Positions 20,502-29,195 are shown, numbered from the stretch's first letter. The stretch is 52,968 bases of DNA from Clostridium rhizosphaerae (GCF_016765585.1 NZ_JAESWC010000019.1:1-52968); one strand, 5' to 3'. Translations and numbers: made by a program. Notes: generated by a model not told the origin, from the letters alone.

Positions 20502-20753
20502 ATGACAATATGTATTAGTGAGGAATTAGATAATATAAAAGAAGAATTAATAAATAGAGGATACAATGTTGTAAATGATGCCAATATATCTTGTGATGTT
20601 ATCATATGTAACCTTAAAAACGGAGGTCTTGTTAATTTAAATGTACAAGGAAATATTAAAAGAGAAGGCACTTTAGTGATTGATTCAGGTAGCAAAAACA
20701 TTGATGAAATAGAGTATATATTAAACAATAGAGTATATAGTTCTTTGTTTTGA
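20502..20753 (+). CDS. UPF0180/YkuS-like small protein
   Basis: 83 residues beginning MTICISEELDNIKEELINRG. An alternating beta-alpha pattern, the CDVIIC strand, and the closing LVIDSGSKNIDEIEYILNN resemble the UPF0180 (YkuS) family of small Firmicutes proteins, whose function is unknown. The ribosome binding site is locked in the upstream hairpin, so expression probably needs a transcript starting inside that hairpin. It converges on yyaC with only 3 bases between stop codons and no terminator. Confidence 0.65.
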   Translation: MTICISEELDNIKEELINRGYNVVNDANISCDVIICNLKNGGLVNLNVQGNIKREGTLVIDSGSKNIDEIEYILNNRVYSSLF

Positions 20754-20756
20754 TAG

Positions 20757-21359
20757 TTATATTTGTGCTTCAATAGTTTGAAGTACTCCATTTTTACCTT
20801 CAAGCTTTCTTCCGCCTACTGATTTTAATACAAAGTGATATATACCTTTTGATATAACATCTGCAAGAGTCATAACTGTATAAAGTCGCGTATTTTGAAG
20901 TACCATAAATTCTAAAGTTCCAGAAATATTAACAATACCTGTTATACTTAAGTTTCCAACTGCAGGCAAATCTTTATTCATAGCAGCTCCGGGGGTTAAT
21001 GGTTTTCTTTCAACAAAAATCTTTCCTATATTTTGAATACTTCCTAGACAAGCATCAATAGCAACAATAAATGGATTTGTATAAGTTAAATTAATTTCAT
21101 TTATTGTTTCGGTTAAATTTTTAGCATGAACGGGATATTCAAGATTTCCATAGAGGTATATGCGATCTCTTACCAGAAATTTTAGTTTATCTCCTATAAG
21201 GGGGCCTAAGCTGTCGCCTGTAGATCTATCCGTTCCAATGCATAAGAACACTATTGGTCTCTCATCTTTCATTACAGGATAAAGTTCAGTGCAAAGAATA
21301 TCCCGTAACTGTATAATCGAATTATTTTCTCTTGAATCTATAATAAATTTTTGTTCCAT
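20757..21359 (-). CDS. yyaC: Spore protein YyaC (DUF1256)
   Basis: A 200-residue member of the DUF1256/YyaC family, related to germination protease-like folds and made during sporulation. The family signature FLCIGTDRSTGDSLGPLIG is followed by YPVHAKNL, AIDACLGS and the glycine-rich PGAAMNKDLPAVGNLSITG. AGGAGG lies 7 bases before the ATG. Orthologues lie near parB in Bacillus too. No clean sporulation-sigma promoter was recognised upstream. Confidence 0.9.
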   Translation of the reverse strand: MEQKFIIDSRENNSIIQLRDILCTELYPVMKDERPIVFLCIGTDRSTGDSLGPLIGDKLKFLVRDRIYLYGNLEYPVHAKNLTETINEINLTYTNPFIVAIDACLGSIQNIGKIFVERKPLTPGAAMNKDLPAVGNLSITGIVNISGTLEFMVLQNTRLYTVMTLADVISKGIYHFVLKSVGGRKLEGKNGVLQTIEAQI

Positions 21360-21547
21360 AATTAAAACCTCCTATATGGAATTTTATCCAACAAGGAGGT
21401 CTAATATACATATTTTGTAAAACAATTATAAATTTGTTTACCTATATAATGCAATAAAGTTCTTATATAATGATGCCACAAGGTATCCAGTTTTTAAGAA
21501 TTTAGAGATATCATTAATATATTAGAACCTTTGTATTGCATATAATA

Positions 21548-22600
21548 TTAAATTACATTTACTTTTTTTAATATATTATAGAAAACTACTAAGAACATGC
21601 AGAAAAACATTCCTGCTATTCCACTGGCCTTTAAGCCTATAAATATTGCAGCAAGAACAGCCACAGGATGCAAGCCTAGTGATGAAGATACTATTCTAGG
21701 CTCAATAATTTGTCTTATTAAAGAGACAACTCCATATAAAATTAAAACACCCAATGCTGTAACCTTACTTCCAGAAATAAAATAGATTATTGCTACTGGA
21801 AGATAGATAGTACCTATGCCAAGTATGGGCAATAAGTCAAAAATAGCTGAAATGACACTTAAGATTAATGCATATTTTACTCTAAATATTGAAAAACCAA
21901 TTAGTGTCTCTAAAAATGTGATGAATATTATTATAGTATAAGATAAAGCATAGCCACCTAACATTTTCTTTGACTCATTAATAATATAAGATAATTTTAG
22001 AGTACTTCCTGATGGAATTATGTCTCTAATTTTATTTTTTGCTGAGGTCATGTCCTTTGTGAAAAAATAGGTAGCTAATAGTGTAAACAGAACTACCATT
22101 ATTATATAAGGAACCGATGCAAGAAAACTAAGAAGTCCTGATGCAACTCCTCCAACAAAAGAAGCTGTTAAGCTAGAAATTTTATTCATAGAACTAGATA
22201 AGTTATCCTGTATTGTCTTTACTATAGATGGATCTAAGTTTTTATAGTAATTCTTAAAAATATCAACATATTTATTGATTAAATCAGTATTATTAGCTAT
22301 ATAGTTTTGTGTGTTTTTACCAAGTTGTATAGCTTCAGTGGTAAGTGATACTATTCCCCAACTAAGAAGAGAAATTATTATGGTGAAGAAAATAATTGTT
22401 GTTAATATTGAAGCAAGAGAATTCTTCATTTTGAATTTTTTTACCAAATACCTAGTTGGTTTCTGAAGAATTAAAGCAAATACAATTGCAAGTACAAAAG
22501 GCAAGGTATAAGATAAAGTTTTGAAAAATACCAAAAATAGAATAGTGTAGATAATAAAAAATACAACTAGCTTATCTACTTTTTCTAAAAGTTTATCCAA
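21548..22600 (-). CDS. AI-2E-family permease, YtvI-like
   Basis: An integral membrane protein of about 350 residues with the AI-2E transporter layout: an N-terminal helix bundle, a soluble helical loop near 100-150, then helices with FDLLPILGIG, IRQIIEPRIVSSSLGLHPV and a C-terminal hairpin. Clostridial relatives are often named sporulation protein YtvI, but substrate and role are not established. TTG at 22600 has GGAAG 8 bases upstream. A GTG at 22609 would abut the ribosome binding site. It is coupled to the upstream desulfurase-like gene. Confidence 0.75.
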   Translation of the reverse strand: MDKLLEKVDKLVVFFIIYTILFLVFFKTLSYTLPFVLAIVFALILQKPTRYLVKKFKMKNSLASILTTIIFFTIIISLLSWGIVSLTTEAIQLGKNTQNYIANNTDLINKYVDIFKNYYKNLDPSIVKTIQDNLSSSMNKISSLTASFVGGVASGLLSFLASVPYIIMVVLFTLLATYFFTKDMTSAKNKIRDIIPSGSTLKLSYIINESKKMLGGYALSYTIIIFITFLETLIGFSIFRVKYALILSVISAIFDLLPILGIGTIYLPVAIIYFISGSKVTALGVLILYGVVSLIRQIIEPRIVSSSLGLHPVAVLAAIFIGLKASGIAGMFFCMFLVVFYNILKKVNVI

Positions 22601-22605
22601 GCAAG

Positions 22606-23760
22606 TCACTTCCTTTCTAAAATTTTATTTAAGCTTGATAAAGCATAATTTACATCTTTTATATCGTTAAATGGCCCGAAGCTAAATCTTAAGGTGCCTA
22701 AAGGGAAAGTACCAATAGTTTTATGCGTTAAAGGGGCACAGTGAAGTCCAGTTCTAGTCATAATACCATATTCACTATCTAATATATATCCAAGCTCGGC
22801 ATTATTAATATCAGTTGAATTAATTGATATAGTTGATGTCATAAGTTTAGGATTTTTTACACCGTACACGGTAATATTATTTATATTTAATAACCCATCA
22901 ATAAACTTTTCTGTAAGATACTCTTCTCTTTCTCTAATAGTTTGAAGACCCTCCTTGTTTAAGTATTCAATTCCTGACAAAAGCCCGGCAATACCTGGAG
23001 TATTTAAAGTCCCGCTTTCAAATTTATCAGGTAGAAAGTCAGGTTGAATAATACTTTCAGAAAGGCTTCCAGTGCCGCCTTCAATAAATGCTGAAGCTTC
23101 TCTGTTTAGCTCGTCACTTATTAAAAATCCGCCAATCCCCTGAGGGGCTAAAAGACCTTTATGTCCGGTAAAGGCTAAGGCACTTAAATTTAATTTATAA
23201 AAGTCAAGCGGAAGGACTCCAGCTGTTTGAGCACTGTCTATGATAAAGTAAATGTTATGCTCCTTGCAGATCTGTCCAATTTCTTCTATAGGCTGAATAC
23301 TGCCAACTACATTTGAAGCATGAGACATAATAACAAGCTTAGTATTAGGTTTAATTCTGCTTTTAAATAGGTCTATATCAATAATTCCTTCTTCTGAGCA
23401 AGGAACTATATCAAGCTCTATATCTTTATCAGCCTGAAGGCTTGTAAGCGGTCTTAAAACTGAATTGTGCTCCATTGAGGTAGTAATAATATGCCAGCCA
23501 TCTTTTACAATGCTTTTTAAAAGTATATTTAAAGAAGCTGTAATATTTGAAGTGAAAATTACATTTTCAGTCTTGTCAAAGTTGAAAAGTTTCATTAAAG
23601 CTTCACGACAGCCATAAACTATTCTGCTTCCTTCAAGAGAAGAGGTATGACCGCCTCTGCCAGGGTTTGCTCCTATATTCATCATATAGTTTAAAACAGA
23701 ATCATAAACTGAAGAAGGTTTAGGGAAGGTTGTTGCAGCGTTATCTAGATATATTTTCAT
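22606..23760 (-). CDS. Cysteine desulfurase-like class V aminotransferase (EF2568 type)
   Basis: A 384-residue PLP enzyme. It starts MKIYLDNAATTFPKP; the PLP lysine is Lys201 in FTGHKGLLAPQG and the likely catalytic cysteine is Cys341 in RTGLHCAPLTHK. This resembles the cysteine-desulfurase subfamily named after EF2568, which in other Firmicutes lies beside selenium-utilisation genes. Here yedF and a DUF3343 gene lie within 2 kb on the other strand. It may deliver sulfur or selenium from cysteine or selenocysteine; the substrate is not known. It ends just after the YtvI-like start (coupled). Confidence 0.85.
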   Translation of the reverse strand: MKIYLDNAATTFPKPSSVYDSVLNYMMNIGANPGRGGHTSSLEGSRIVYGCREALMKLFNFDKTENVIFTSNITASLNILLKSIVKDGWHIITTSMEHNSVLRPLTSLQADKDIELDIVPCSEEGIIDIDLFKSRIKPNTKLVIMSHASNVVGSIQPIEEIGQICKEHNIYFIIDSAQTAGVLPLDFYKLNLSALAFTGHKGLLAPQGIGGFLISDELNREASAFIEGGTGSLSESIIQPDFLPDKFESGTLNTPGIAGLLSGIEYLNKEGLQTIREREEYLTEKFIDGLLNINNITVYGVKNPKLMTSTISINSTDINNAELGYILDSEYGIMTRTGLHCAPLTHKTIGTFPLGTLRFSFGPFNDIKDVNYALSSLNKILERK

Positions 23761-23799
23761 ATATAAAATATTCTCCTTTTGTTATTCTTTAAGATTTTA

Positions 23800-24489
23800 T
23801 TAAAAAGCAATCTTTAAAAAACCTAGATGTCTGAATACATGAAAAAGATTTAAAAAACCAAACATAATAAAGCCTAAGCCTGTAATAATGATTGAATAAT
23901 TCAATAGCTTTGAGGTTGCATGAAAATGACTTGGCTTTAATACCTTAGTTCCTTTTAGTGCTAAATAATTTAAAAGTGAAAACCAGGCTATCATTCCAAT
24001 AATAATTGAAAAAATAAATATGTAATAGGCAGTAAAACTGACATAATACCAAGCTCTTATTACAGTACCGCTTAAGGTTAACCAAAGAGATGGTGTCATA
24101 GGATTTGAAAAGGTTATTATAAAACCTGCTAAAAAAGGCATGGAACTTATTTTTGAACCTTTTAAAAGTTTTACATCACTAGAAGCTTCTCTATGACTCT
24201 TTATAGAAATATAGCCTATTATACTTAAGATTATACCAGAAATTATCCAAAAAAGAGACTCTGTTCTCTTATTAGAGGCTAAAAGACTGGATAAGCCAGC
24301 ATTTATGATAAGTAAATAAGCAAAATCTGCACTAACAGCTCCTAAAGAAACTAATAAACCTTGTTTATAGCCCTGTGAAACAGTTCTTTTAACAGATTCA
24401 ATACCTGAAGGGCCAAGTGGTATTGATGATAATAGCCCCGTGGTAAACCCCAAAAATAAAGCTTTAAAAATAACTATTAATTGACTCAT
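23800..24489 (-). CDS. LysE-family exporter
   Basis: A 229-residue protein with about six membrane helices. The N-terminal FLGFTTGLLSSIPLGPSGIESV and central FSNPMTPSLWLTLSG match the LysE/RhtB translocator pattern, which exports amino acids or related small solutes. The substrate cannot be told. It is the first gene of a leftward run with the desulfurase-like gene and the YtvI-like permease, and its start region is divergent from yedF. Confidence 0.82.
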   Translation of the reverse strand: MSQLIVIFKALFLGFTTGLLSSIPLGPSGIESVKRTVSQGYKQGLLVSLGAVSADFAYLLIINAGLSSLLASNKRTESLFWIISGIILSIIGYISIKSHREASSDVKLLKGSKISSMPFLAGFIITFSNPMTPSLWLTLSGTVIRAWYYVSFTAYYIFIFSIIIGMIAWFSLLNYLALKGTKVLKPSHFHATSKLLNYSIIITGLGFIMFGFLNLFHVFRHLGFLKIAF

Positions 24490-24514
24490 ATTCTTTCCTC
24501 ATTTAAGTTTAATT

Positions 24515-24523
24515 TGTTATAAT
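24515..24523 (+). promoter_or_regulatory. Extended -10 promoter for yedF
   Basis: TGTTATAAT is a TGnTATAAT extended -10 box in the lysE-yedF divergent region, about 80 bases before yedF. No good -35 box is seen, which is usual for extended -10 promoters. Confidence 0.55.
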
Positions 24524-24606
24524 ATAAATATAAAACATCTAATTAATAATTATAATCTAAATTTTAGCAATTGTATATCATTAACAAAGATAAGGGAGGA
24601 ACAAAA

Positions 24607-25185
24607 ATGAATATAATAGATTGCAAAGGACTAAAATGTCCACAGCCAGTAATTAATACAAAAAAATATTTTGATTCCATTGAAAATGGAGAAGCAGAAG
24701 TAGTAGTAGATAATGAGGTAGCTAAAAATAATATATCAAAGTTCTGCAATAGTAATGGATTTAAATTTAATGTAGAGGAAAAAGAAGGTTTATATCATAT
24801 AAAAATAGCAAAAGAAAATGTAAGCTGTGAAGTTATGGATTTTGAGAAGAATTCTTTAGTTATATTAATAGGTACAGATAAGCTTGGAAATGGAGATGAT
24901 ACTTTAGGAGCAACACTTATGAAAAGCTATCTATATGCACTATCTGAAAGCGATAAACTTCCGACAGATTTACTTTTTTTAAACAGCGGAGTTAAACTAG
25001 TTGCAGAAGGTTCAGAGGTTTTAGACAGCCTAAACAAGCTTAAGGAAAGAGGAGTTAATATAGCAAGCTGTGGAGTTTGTCTTGATTTTTATAAGCTTAA
25101 AGAAAAGCTTTCAGTTGGAGAAATAACTAATATGTACACAATAATAGAAAAAATGAATACAGCAGATAATACAATAAAACTTTAA
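24607..25185 (+). CDS. yedF: Selenium metabolism protein YedF
   Basis: 192 residues. An N-terminal TusA/SirA-like domain has the redox motif GLKCPQPV (Cys11). A C-terminal DsrE-like domain (VILIGTDKLGNGDDTLG, then LLFLNSGVKL and ASCGVCLDFYKL) defines the YedF family, which co-occurs with selD. The role is thought to be in selenium transfer for labile-selenium enzymes. The ATG at 24607 follows GGGAGG; upstream codons in the frame are untranslated leader. A DUF3343 gene follows after 18 bases. Confidence 0.92.
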   Translation: MNIIDCKGLKCPQPVINTKKYFDSIENGEAEVVVDNEVAKNNISKFCNSNGFKFNVEEKEGLYHIKIAKENVSCEVMDFEKNSLVILIGTDKLGNGDDTLGATLMKSYLYALSESDKLPTDLLFLNSGVKLVAEGSEVLDSLNKLKERGVNIASCGVCLDFYKLKEKLSVGEITNMYTIIEKMNTADNTIKL

Positions 25186-25203
25186 TAAATGGTGGGAAAA
25201 TAA

Positions 25204-25464
25204 ATGGAAAAATACTATATACTAACTTTTGAAAATACACATAGTGCAATAAACGGAGAAACAACATTAAAAGAAAATAATATCAAAGCAATAGTAATGC
25301 CTACGCCTACCTTTGTAACTAAGAGCTGTGGAATAAGCTTAAGAGTGTCAGAAGAAGAAATAGAAAAAGTCAAAACTTTAATTGTTTGTGACAAAATTAA
25401 GATTAAGGTAAGTATAGTTAAAGAAGGAAACAGCTTTAGAGAAATAGATTTAATGAGGAATTAA
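25204..25464 (+). CDS. DUF3343 protein, selenium-associated
   Basis: 86 residues (MEKYYILTFENTHSAINGET...). A small alpha-beta protein with the strand IKAIVMPTPTFVTKSCGISLRV, which fits DUF3343, a family that often sits next to yedF, selD and the EF2568-type desulfurase. The single conserved cysteine is in KSCG. A biochemical role is not known. GGTGGG precedes the ATG. Probably cotranscribed with yedF and the following MscS gene. Confidence 0.82.
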   Translation: MEKYYILTFENTHSAINGETTLKENNIKAIVMPTPTFVTKSCGISLRVSEEEIEKVKTLIVCDKIKIKVSIVKEGNSFREIDLMRN

Positions 25465-25499
25465 TAATTCTTCATTAGAAAAAAAGGGGAGGTTTTAGG

Positions 25500-26396
25500 T
25501 TGAATAATATCTTTGCTCTTGATGTAGATTTAACTAAAGGTGGAATTAATATAGGAAACATTCCAATAACTACAAATCAGCTTACAGACTTACTTTTTAA
25601 GGTAATTAGTATTGCTGCAATAGCTATATTTATGTATTTAACTATAAAAATAGGCAGCGCTATAATACATAAGTTTATGGAAAGGCAAAGAAAAAGTAAT
25701 TTAAAATTTACTTTGAATGAAAAAAAGAGCATGACTCTTGAAGCTATATTAAAGAGTATACTTAGATATGGGGTATATTTCTTTGGTATAGTGGGTATAC
25801 TTTCACAAGTCTTTGGGGCTATAAGCTTAACCTTCGCTGGAATAGGCGGTGTGGCTATAGCCTTTGGTGCACAAAGCATTGTTAAGGATATAATCAATGG
25901 CTTTTTTATATTGTTTGAAGATCAGTTTGCTGTTGGAGACTATATAAATATAGATGACAAAGGCGGTATAGTTGAAAGTATTGAGCTTAGAGTTACTAAG
26001 ATAAGAGATTTCAATGGGGATCTTCATATAATTCCAAATGGGCTTATTAGTAAGATAACAAATCATTCTCGTGGAGATATAAGATTTGCTGTAGATGTAG
26101 ATGTACCTTATGATGAAGATATAGATAGAATTATAGGTATAGTTTCGAACGTATGCAGTGAATTTAAGGATACAAATGAAAATGTTATAGAGCGTCCAAA
26201 GGTGTTAGGGGTCTCGGCTATAAGAGAAAGCAGCCAGACTATAAGGGTTATCGGCAGAGCAAAGCCGCTGACACAAGGAGAGTGCGAGATGAGTCTTAGG
26301 AGAGAAATCAAAAAGGCTCTCGATAAGGAAAAAGTAGAGGCTCCTTATCAAAAAAGAAAAATTCTAAGTGATGGGAAAGGTGATAAGAATGCCTAA
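25500..26396 (+). CDS. MscS-family small-conductance mechanosensitive channel
   Basis: 298 residues. There is one N-terminal helix near 28-50, a second near 85-105, and then the pore-lining TM3 with the Ala/Gly-rich GIGGVAIAFGAQSIVKDIING. The beta domain follows (DYINIDDKGGIVESIELR, DLHIIPNG), as in YkuT-like MscS proteins. It releases solutes on hypo-osmotic shock. TTG start with GGGGAGG 7 bases upstream. It overlaps the next gene by 8 bases. Confidence 0.93.
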   Translation: MNNIFALDVDLTKGGINIGNIPITTNQLTDLLFKVISIAAIAIFMYLTIKIGSAIIHKFMERQRKSNLKFTLNEKKSMTLEAILKSILRYGVYFFGIVGILSQVFGAISLTFAGIGGVAIAFGAQSIVKDIINGFFILFEDQFAVGDYINIDDKGGIVESIELRVTKIRDFNGDLHIIPNGLISKITNHSRGDIRFAVDVDVPYDEDIDRIIGIVSNVCSEFKDTNENVIERPKVLGVSAIRESSQTIRVIGRAKPLTQGECEMSLRREIKKALDKEKVEAPYQKRKILSDGKGDKNA

Positions 26397-26595
26397 GACT
26401 TTTTATCTTGGAGATATTGTTGAAATGAAAAAGCAGCATCCATGCGGCAGCAAGGAATGGGAAATTATAAGGCTTGGAGCAGATATAAAAATTAAGTGCT
26501 GCGGCTGTGGAAGACTTATAATGCTTGAAAGAAGCAAGTTTGAAAAAGACGTGAAAAAAATTATTAAGCAAAATATACCTGAAGAAAAGGCTTGA
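26389..26595 (+). CDS. DUF951 protein
   Basis: 68 residues with the DUF951 pattern: YLGDIVEMKKQHPCGSKEW, then ADIKIKCCGCGRLIMLERSKF. Cysteines in HPCG and CCGC suggest a small zinc- or RNA-binding fold; that is inference. It begins inside the end of the mscS gene and lies just before rpsF, a conserved placement in Firmicutes. An ATG seven codons upstream is less well placed relative to AAAGGTG. Confidence 0.88.
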   Translation: MPKTFYLGDIVEMKKQHPCGSKEWEIIRLGADIKIKCCGCGRLIMLERSKFEKDVKKIIKQNIPEEKA

Positions 26596-26620
26596 TTTCA
26601 ATTGCTTTTAGTATTATAAT
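26592..26620 (+). promoter_or_regulatory. Promoter for rpsF-ssb-rpsR
   Basis: TTGATT (26592-26597), 17-base spacer, TATAAT (26615-26620). It overlaps the DUF951 stop codon by a few bases and starts RNA just before the S6:S18 leader hairpin. Confidence 0.8.
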
Positions 26621-26630
26621 TATTATTTGT

Positions 26631-26662
26631 AGTCCCTGCCGTGAAAATCACGGCCGTTAGTC
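26631..26662 (+). promoter_or_regulatory. S6:S18-binding leader motif of rpsF
   Basis: CCGTGA (26639-26644) pairs with TCACGG (26648-26653), followed by the unpaired CCG at 26654-26656 and an outer stem CTG/TTAG. A bulged CCG next to a hairpin just before rpsF is the hallmark of the known leader to which S6:S18 binds, mimicking its 16S site, to repress the operon. Confidence 0.8.
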
Positions 26663-26684
26663 CAGAGGGAGGAGGTGAAATCTA

Positions 26685-26972
26685 ATGAGAAAGTATGAAA
26701 CTATATTCATATTACACCCATCATTAGACGAAGAAGCTGTTAAAGCTAACGTTGAAAAGTTTAAAGGTGTAATAGAAAATGGTGGAGGAGTAGTTGATAA
26801 CGTAGATTTCTGGGGCAAGAGAAAGCTTGCTTACGAAATTTCTAAAGTTAATGAAGGATACTACACTCTAGTAAACTTTACTGCTAATACTGACTTACCT
26901 AAAGAGTTAGACAGAGTTTTCAGAATTTCTGACAGTGTTATCAGACATATCATAATCAAAGAAGAGCAATAG
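26685..26972 (+). CDS. rpsF: 30S ribosomal protein S6
   Basis: 95 residues starting MRKYETIFILHPSLDEEAVK, with the conserved WGKRKLAYEISK and C-terminal RISDSVIRHIIIKEE. It pairs with S18 on the small-subunit platform. GGGAGGAGG precedes the ATG. First gene of the rpsF-ssb-rpsR operon, probably autoregulated by the S6:S18 complex through the leader motif. Confidence 0.99.
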   Translation: MRKYETIFILHPSLDEEAVKANVEKFKGVIENGGGVVDNVDFWGKRKLAYEISKVNEGYYTLVNFTANTDLPKELDRVFRISDSVIRHIIIKEEQ

Positions 26973-26984
26973 GCGGTGGTTTAA

Positions 26985-27452
26985 ATGAATAAAGTAGTTT
27001 TAATTGGTAGACTTACTAAGGATCCAGAGCTTAAATTTACTCCAGGAACCGGAACTGCTGTTGCCACCTTTACTTTGGCTGTTGATAGGAGAGTTCCTAA
27101 CAAAAGTGGTCAAAGAGAAGCTGATTTTGTGCCTATCGTTGTCTGGGGAAAGCAAGCTGAATCTACAGCTAATTACATGAGCAAAGGAAAGCTTATGGGA
27201 GTTAGCGGCAGAATACAGACTAGATCCTATGATGCTAAAGATGGTACAAAAAGATATGTTACAGAAATAGTTGCTGAGGAAGTTCAATTCCTTGAATGGG
27301 GTAACGGAAACAATGGAGCAAATCCAAATCCAAACCAAAACTTCAATAAATCAGCAAACCAAGGCAATTCTGATTATTCAGCGATGGATTTTCAAGGATC
27401 CATTTATGAGGATGAAATGACTCCAGTTGATGATGGAGACATCCCATTCTAA
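26985..27452 (+). CDS. ssb: Single-stranded DNA-binding protein
   Basis: 155 residues. The OB-fold domain spans about 1-105 ([39 protein letters not shown]). A disordered Asn/Gln-rich linker follows, and then the acidic tip DDGDIPF that recruits partner proteins. GGCGGTGG precedes the ATG. It lies between rpsF and rpsR, the standard Firmicutes placement for the replicative SSB. Confidence 0.98.
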   Translation: MNKVVLIGRLTKDPELKFTPGTGTAVATFTLAVDRRVPNKSGQREADFVPIVVWGKQAESTANYMSKGKLMGVSGRIQTRSYDAKDGTKRYVTEIVAEEVQFLEWGNGNNGANPNPNQNFNKSANQGNSDYSAMDFQGSIYEDEMTPVDDGDIPF

Positions 27453-27478
27453 TTTATAATAGGTAAGGAGGGAAAGAC

Positions 27479-27751
27479 ATGGCAAGAGAAAATTCTAGAG
27501 ATAACAAAGATTTCGGTAAAAAAGGCGGATCTAGAATGAGAAGAGCAAGAAAAAAAGTTTGTGCTTTTTGTTCAGATAAAGCTACTCACATAGATTATAA
27601 AGATGTTAGCAAGTTAAGAAAGTATGTTACTGAAAGAGGAAAGATTCTTCCAAGAAGAATTTCCGGTAACTGCGCTAAGCATCAAAGAGCTCTTACAGAA
27701 GCTGTTAAGAGAGCTAGAAACATCGCTTTACTACCATTTACTACTGAATAG
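27479..27751 (+). CDS. rpsR: 30S ribosomal protein S18
   Basis: 90 residues with a basic N-terminal extension ([17 protein letters not shown]), then [19 protein letters not shown] and [20 protein letters not shown]. The CxxC and NCAKH residues are the zinc-type (C+) form of S18. It binds S6 and 16S rRNA. AGGAGG lies 9 bases before the ATG. Last gene of the operon, followed by a strong terminator. Confidence 0.99.
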   Translation: MARENSRDNKDFGKKGGSRMRRARKKVCAFCSDKATHIDYKDVSKLRKYVTERGKILPRRISGNCAKHQRALTEAVKRARNIALLPFTTE

Positions 27752-27761
27752 TAAGCAAAAC

Positions 27762-27802
27762 AAGGCTGTTGGATTTTATCCAGCAGCCTTTTAGATTTTT
27801 TG
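27762..27802 (+). terminator. Terminator after rpsR
   Basis: AAGGCTGTTGGAT (27762-27774) pairs with ATCCAGCAGCCTT (27778-27790) with one wobble and a 3-base loop, followed by a T-rich tail. Confidence 0.92.
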
Positions 27803-28157
27803 TTGATATGAATACAATTTAGAACTTCATGAAATATCTCCCTAGGTCTTAAATAATTACTGTTTCATTATCAAGATAATTCTTATTATGTTGCTTTATG
27901 ATTTTGCCTTTGAATGAGATAAACCTAATCCTGCTAGGAAGATATCTTGAAAAGAAGATATCGCGATAAGAAGATAAGAATTTAGCCCTAAGGTTTTTAG
28001 AAGGTAGCACTATTTAATCTTCTTCATACTATATCATTGGGAGGATAATTCTAGTTATTTATAATAATTTAAAATTATCTTGTACGAAGGTGGAAAAGAT
28101 GTGTACTTAATCTATTAGAAATAATAGATAAAATTTTAAAAATAGGGAGGCTTTTTT
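27803..28157. other. Gene-free stretch between rpsR and the first SPOCS-like gene
   Basis: No open frame with a ribosome binding site. Weak features only: a 9-base inverted pair (AATTCTTAT at 27878-27886, ATAAGAATT at 27974-27982), and CATACTATA at 28023-28031, which has the form of a sporulation-sigma -10 box but no matching -35. GGGAGG for the next gene is at 28144-28149. Confidence 0.5.
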
Positions 28158-28943
28158 ATGGATTATAAGGAAATGAACAAAGGAAATAATGATTATAACA
28201 ACTCTCAACCTACTGATAAACATGAAAGCAAATGTAAAGAATGTGAGGCGAAAGTTATAGAATCTAGTACATTAGGCGATTGTCCTAATACATGCCATCC
28301 TAAATTTCCGCACTATAAAGTTCCAGTTGTCATAGCAGAGTTTACAGTACAAATTGATAATGAATCTAAAATTAAATTATGTGAACAAGCGATTGAAATT
28401 AAGAGAATAAGAAAAAATGTATTTTTAACTCAATGCAGGCTTATTGGTAAGACTGGAAAGGTATTTATAAGCGGGTTTGTAAGAAAAAATATAGAGTATG
28501 CTACTATGGATTGTTACAACAACTCAGGAATATGCGGAGATATAAAGCACACAACAGTACATGTACCTTTCCAATGCGTAACTGAACTTAAAAATATGAG
28601 ACCAGTAAATATTCAAGCCAATCCTGTAACTGAGGAAATTATATACTTTGATGAAAAGAGTATGGGAAGAAATATGAAGGAAACAGAGCTGCATAGTGAG
28701 GAATATTTCAATGAAAGAGTTTATTGTGAACTCGTTCATGCCAGCATACATGAAGCAGACATAGTTAAGGAATGTGAAAAAATAAATAGTATGCCCGTTG
28801 AGGTTATGTTCCAGGAATTCATTGAAAAAGAAGTTATTTGTCTCACAATAAAACTATTACAGAATCAGCAAATTTATGATTATCAGCCGACAAAGTATCC
28901 AGAATGTGATTGTAAGGACAAAGAATATTATTATAAAGAATAA
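28158..28943 (+). CDS. SPOCS/CsxC-like spore surface protein, paralogue 1
   Basis: 261 residues. A Cys-containing N-terminal region (about 1-50) precedes a beta-rich domain beginning VPVVIAEFTVQIDNESKIKL, with IKRIRKNVFLTQCRLI and VFISGFVRKNIEYAT. A second half has IIYFDEKSMG, FNERVYCELVHASIHEADIV and EKEVICLTIKLLQNQQ. The core is shared with the genes at 29196 and 30149 and resembles SPOCS (DUF3794)-type domains of clostridial spore coat and exosporium proteins such as CsxC. A coat or exosporium role is inferred. No signal peptide. Followed by its own terminator. Confidence 0.75.
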   Translation: MDYKEMNKGNNDYNNSQPTDKHESKCKECEAKVIESSTLGDCPNTCHPKFPHYKVPVVIAEFTVQIDNESKIKLCEQAIEIKRIRKNVFLTQCRLIGKTGKVFISGFVRKNIEYATMDCYNNSGICGDIKHTTVHVPFQCVTELKNMRPVNIQANPVTEEIIYFDEKSMGRNMKETELHSEEYFNERVYCELVHASIHEADIVKECEKINSMPVEVMFQEFIEKEVICLTIKLLQNQQIYDYQPTKYPECDCKDKEYYYKE

Positions 28944-28954
28944 TAATGACAAAG

Positions 28955-28982
28955 ACCAGGATTAGTTTTAATCCTGGTTTTT
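28955..28982 (+). terminator. Terminator after SPOCS-like paralogue 1
   Basis: ACCAGGATTA (28955-28964) pairs with TAATCCTGGT (28969-28978) around GTTT, then a T run. Confidence 0.92.
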
Positions 28983-29195
28983 ATAAATGAAGCACTTTTA
29001 TTCTTAAAAATAAGAATTTGCATTATTTCAATAAACAAGGCTTATCCTTGGATTAATACTTAAAAATTCTATCTTTTGGTTATTAACAAAAGATACTAAG
29101 TTTTTGTAGCAGCTAGTATCATTGATTCATATTATAACAAGAGAACATAAATATTTTTAAGTAGACAAAAGTAATAAATAAGGAGGCCTTGATTC

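Noticed and set aside
20435-20803. 122-codon minus-strand frame over the YkuS-like gene and the yyaC end
   Set aside because: Runs through a terminator hairpin and the end of yyaC in another frame; no start signal.
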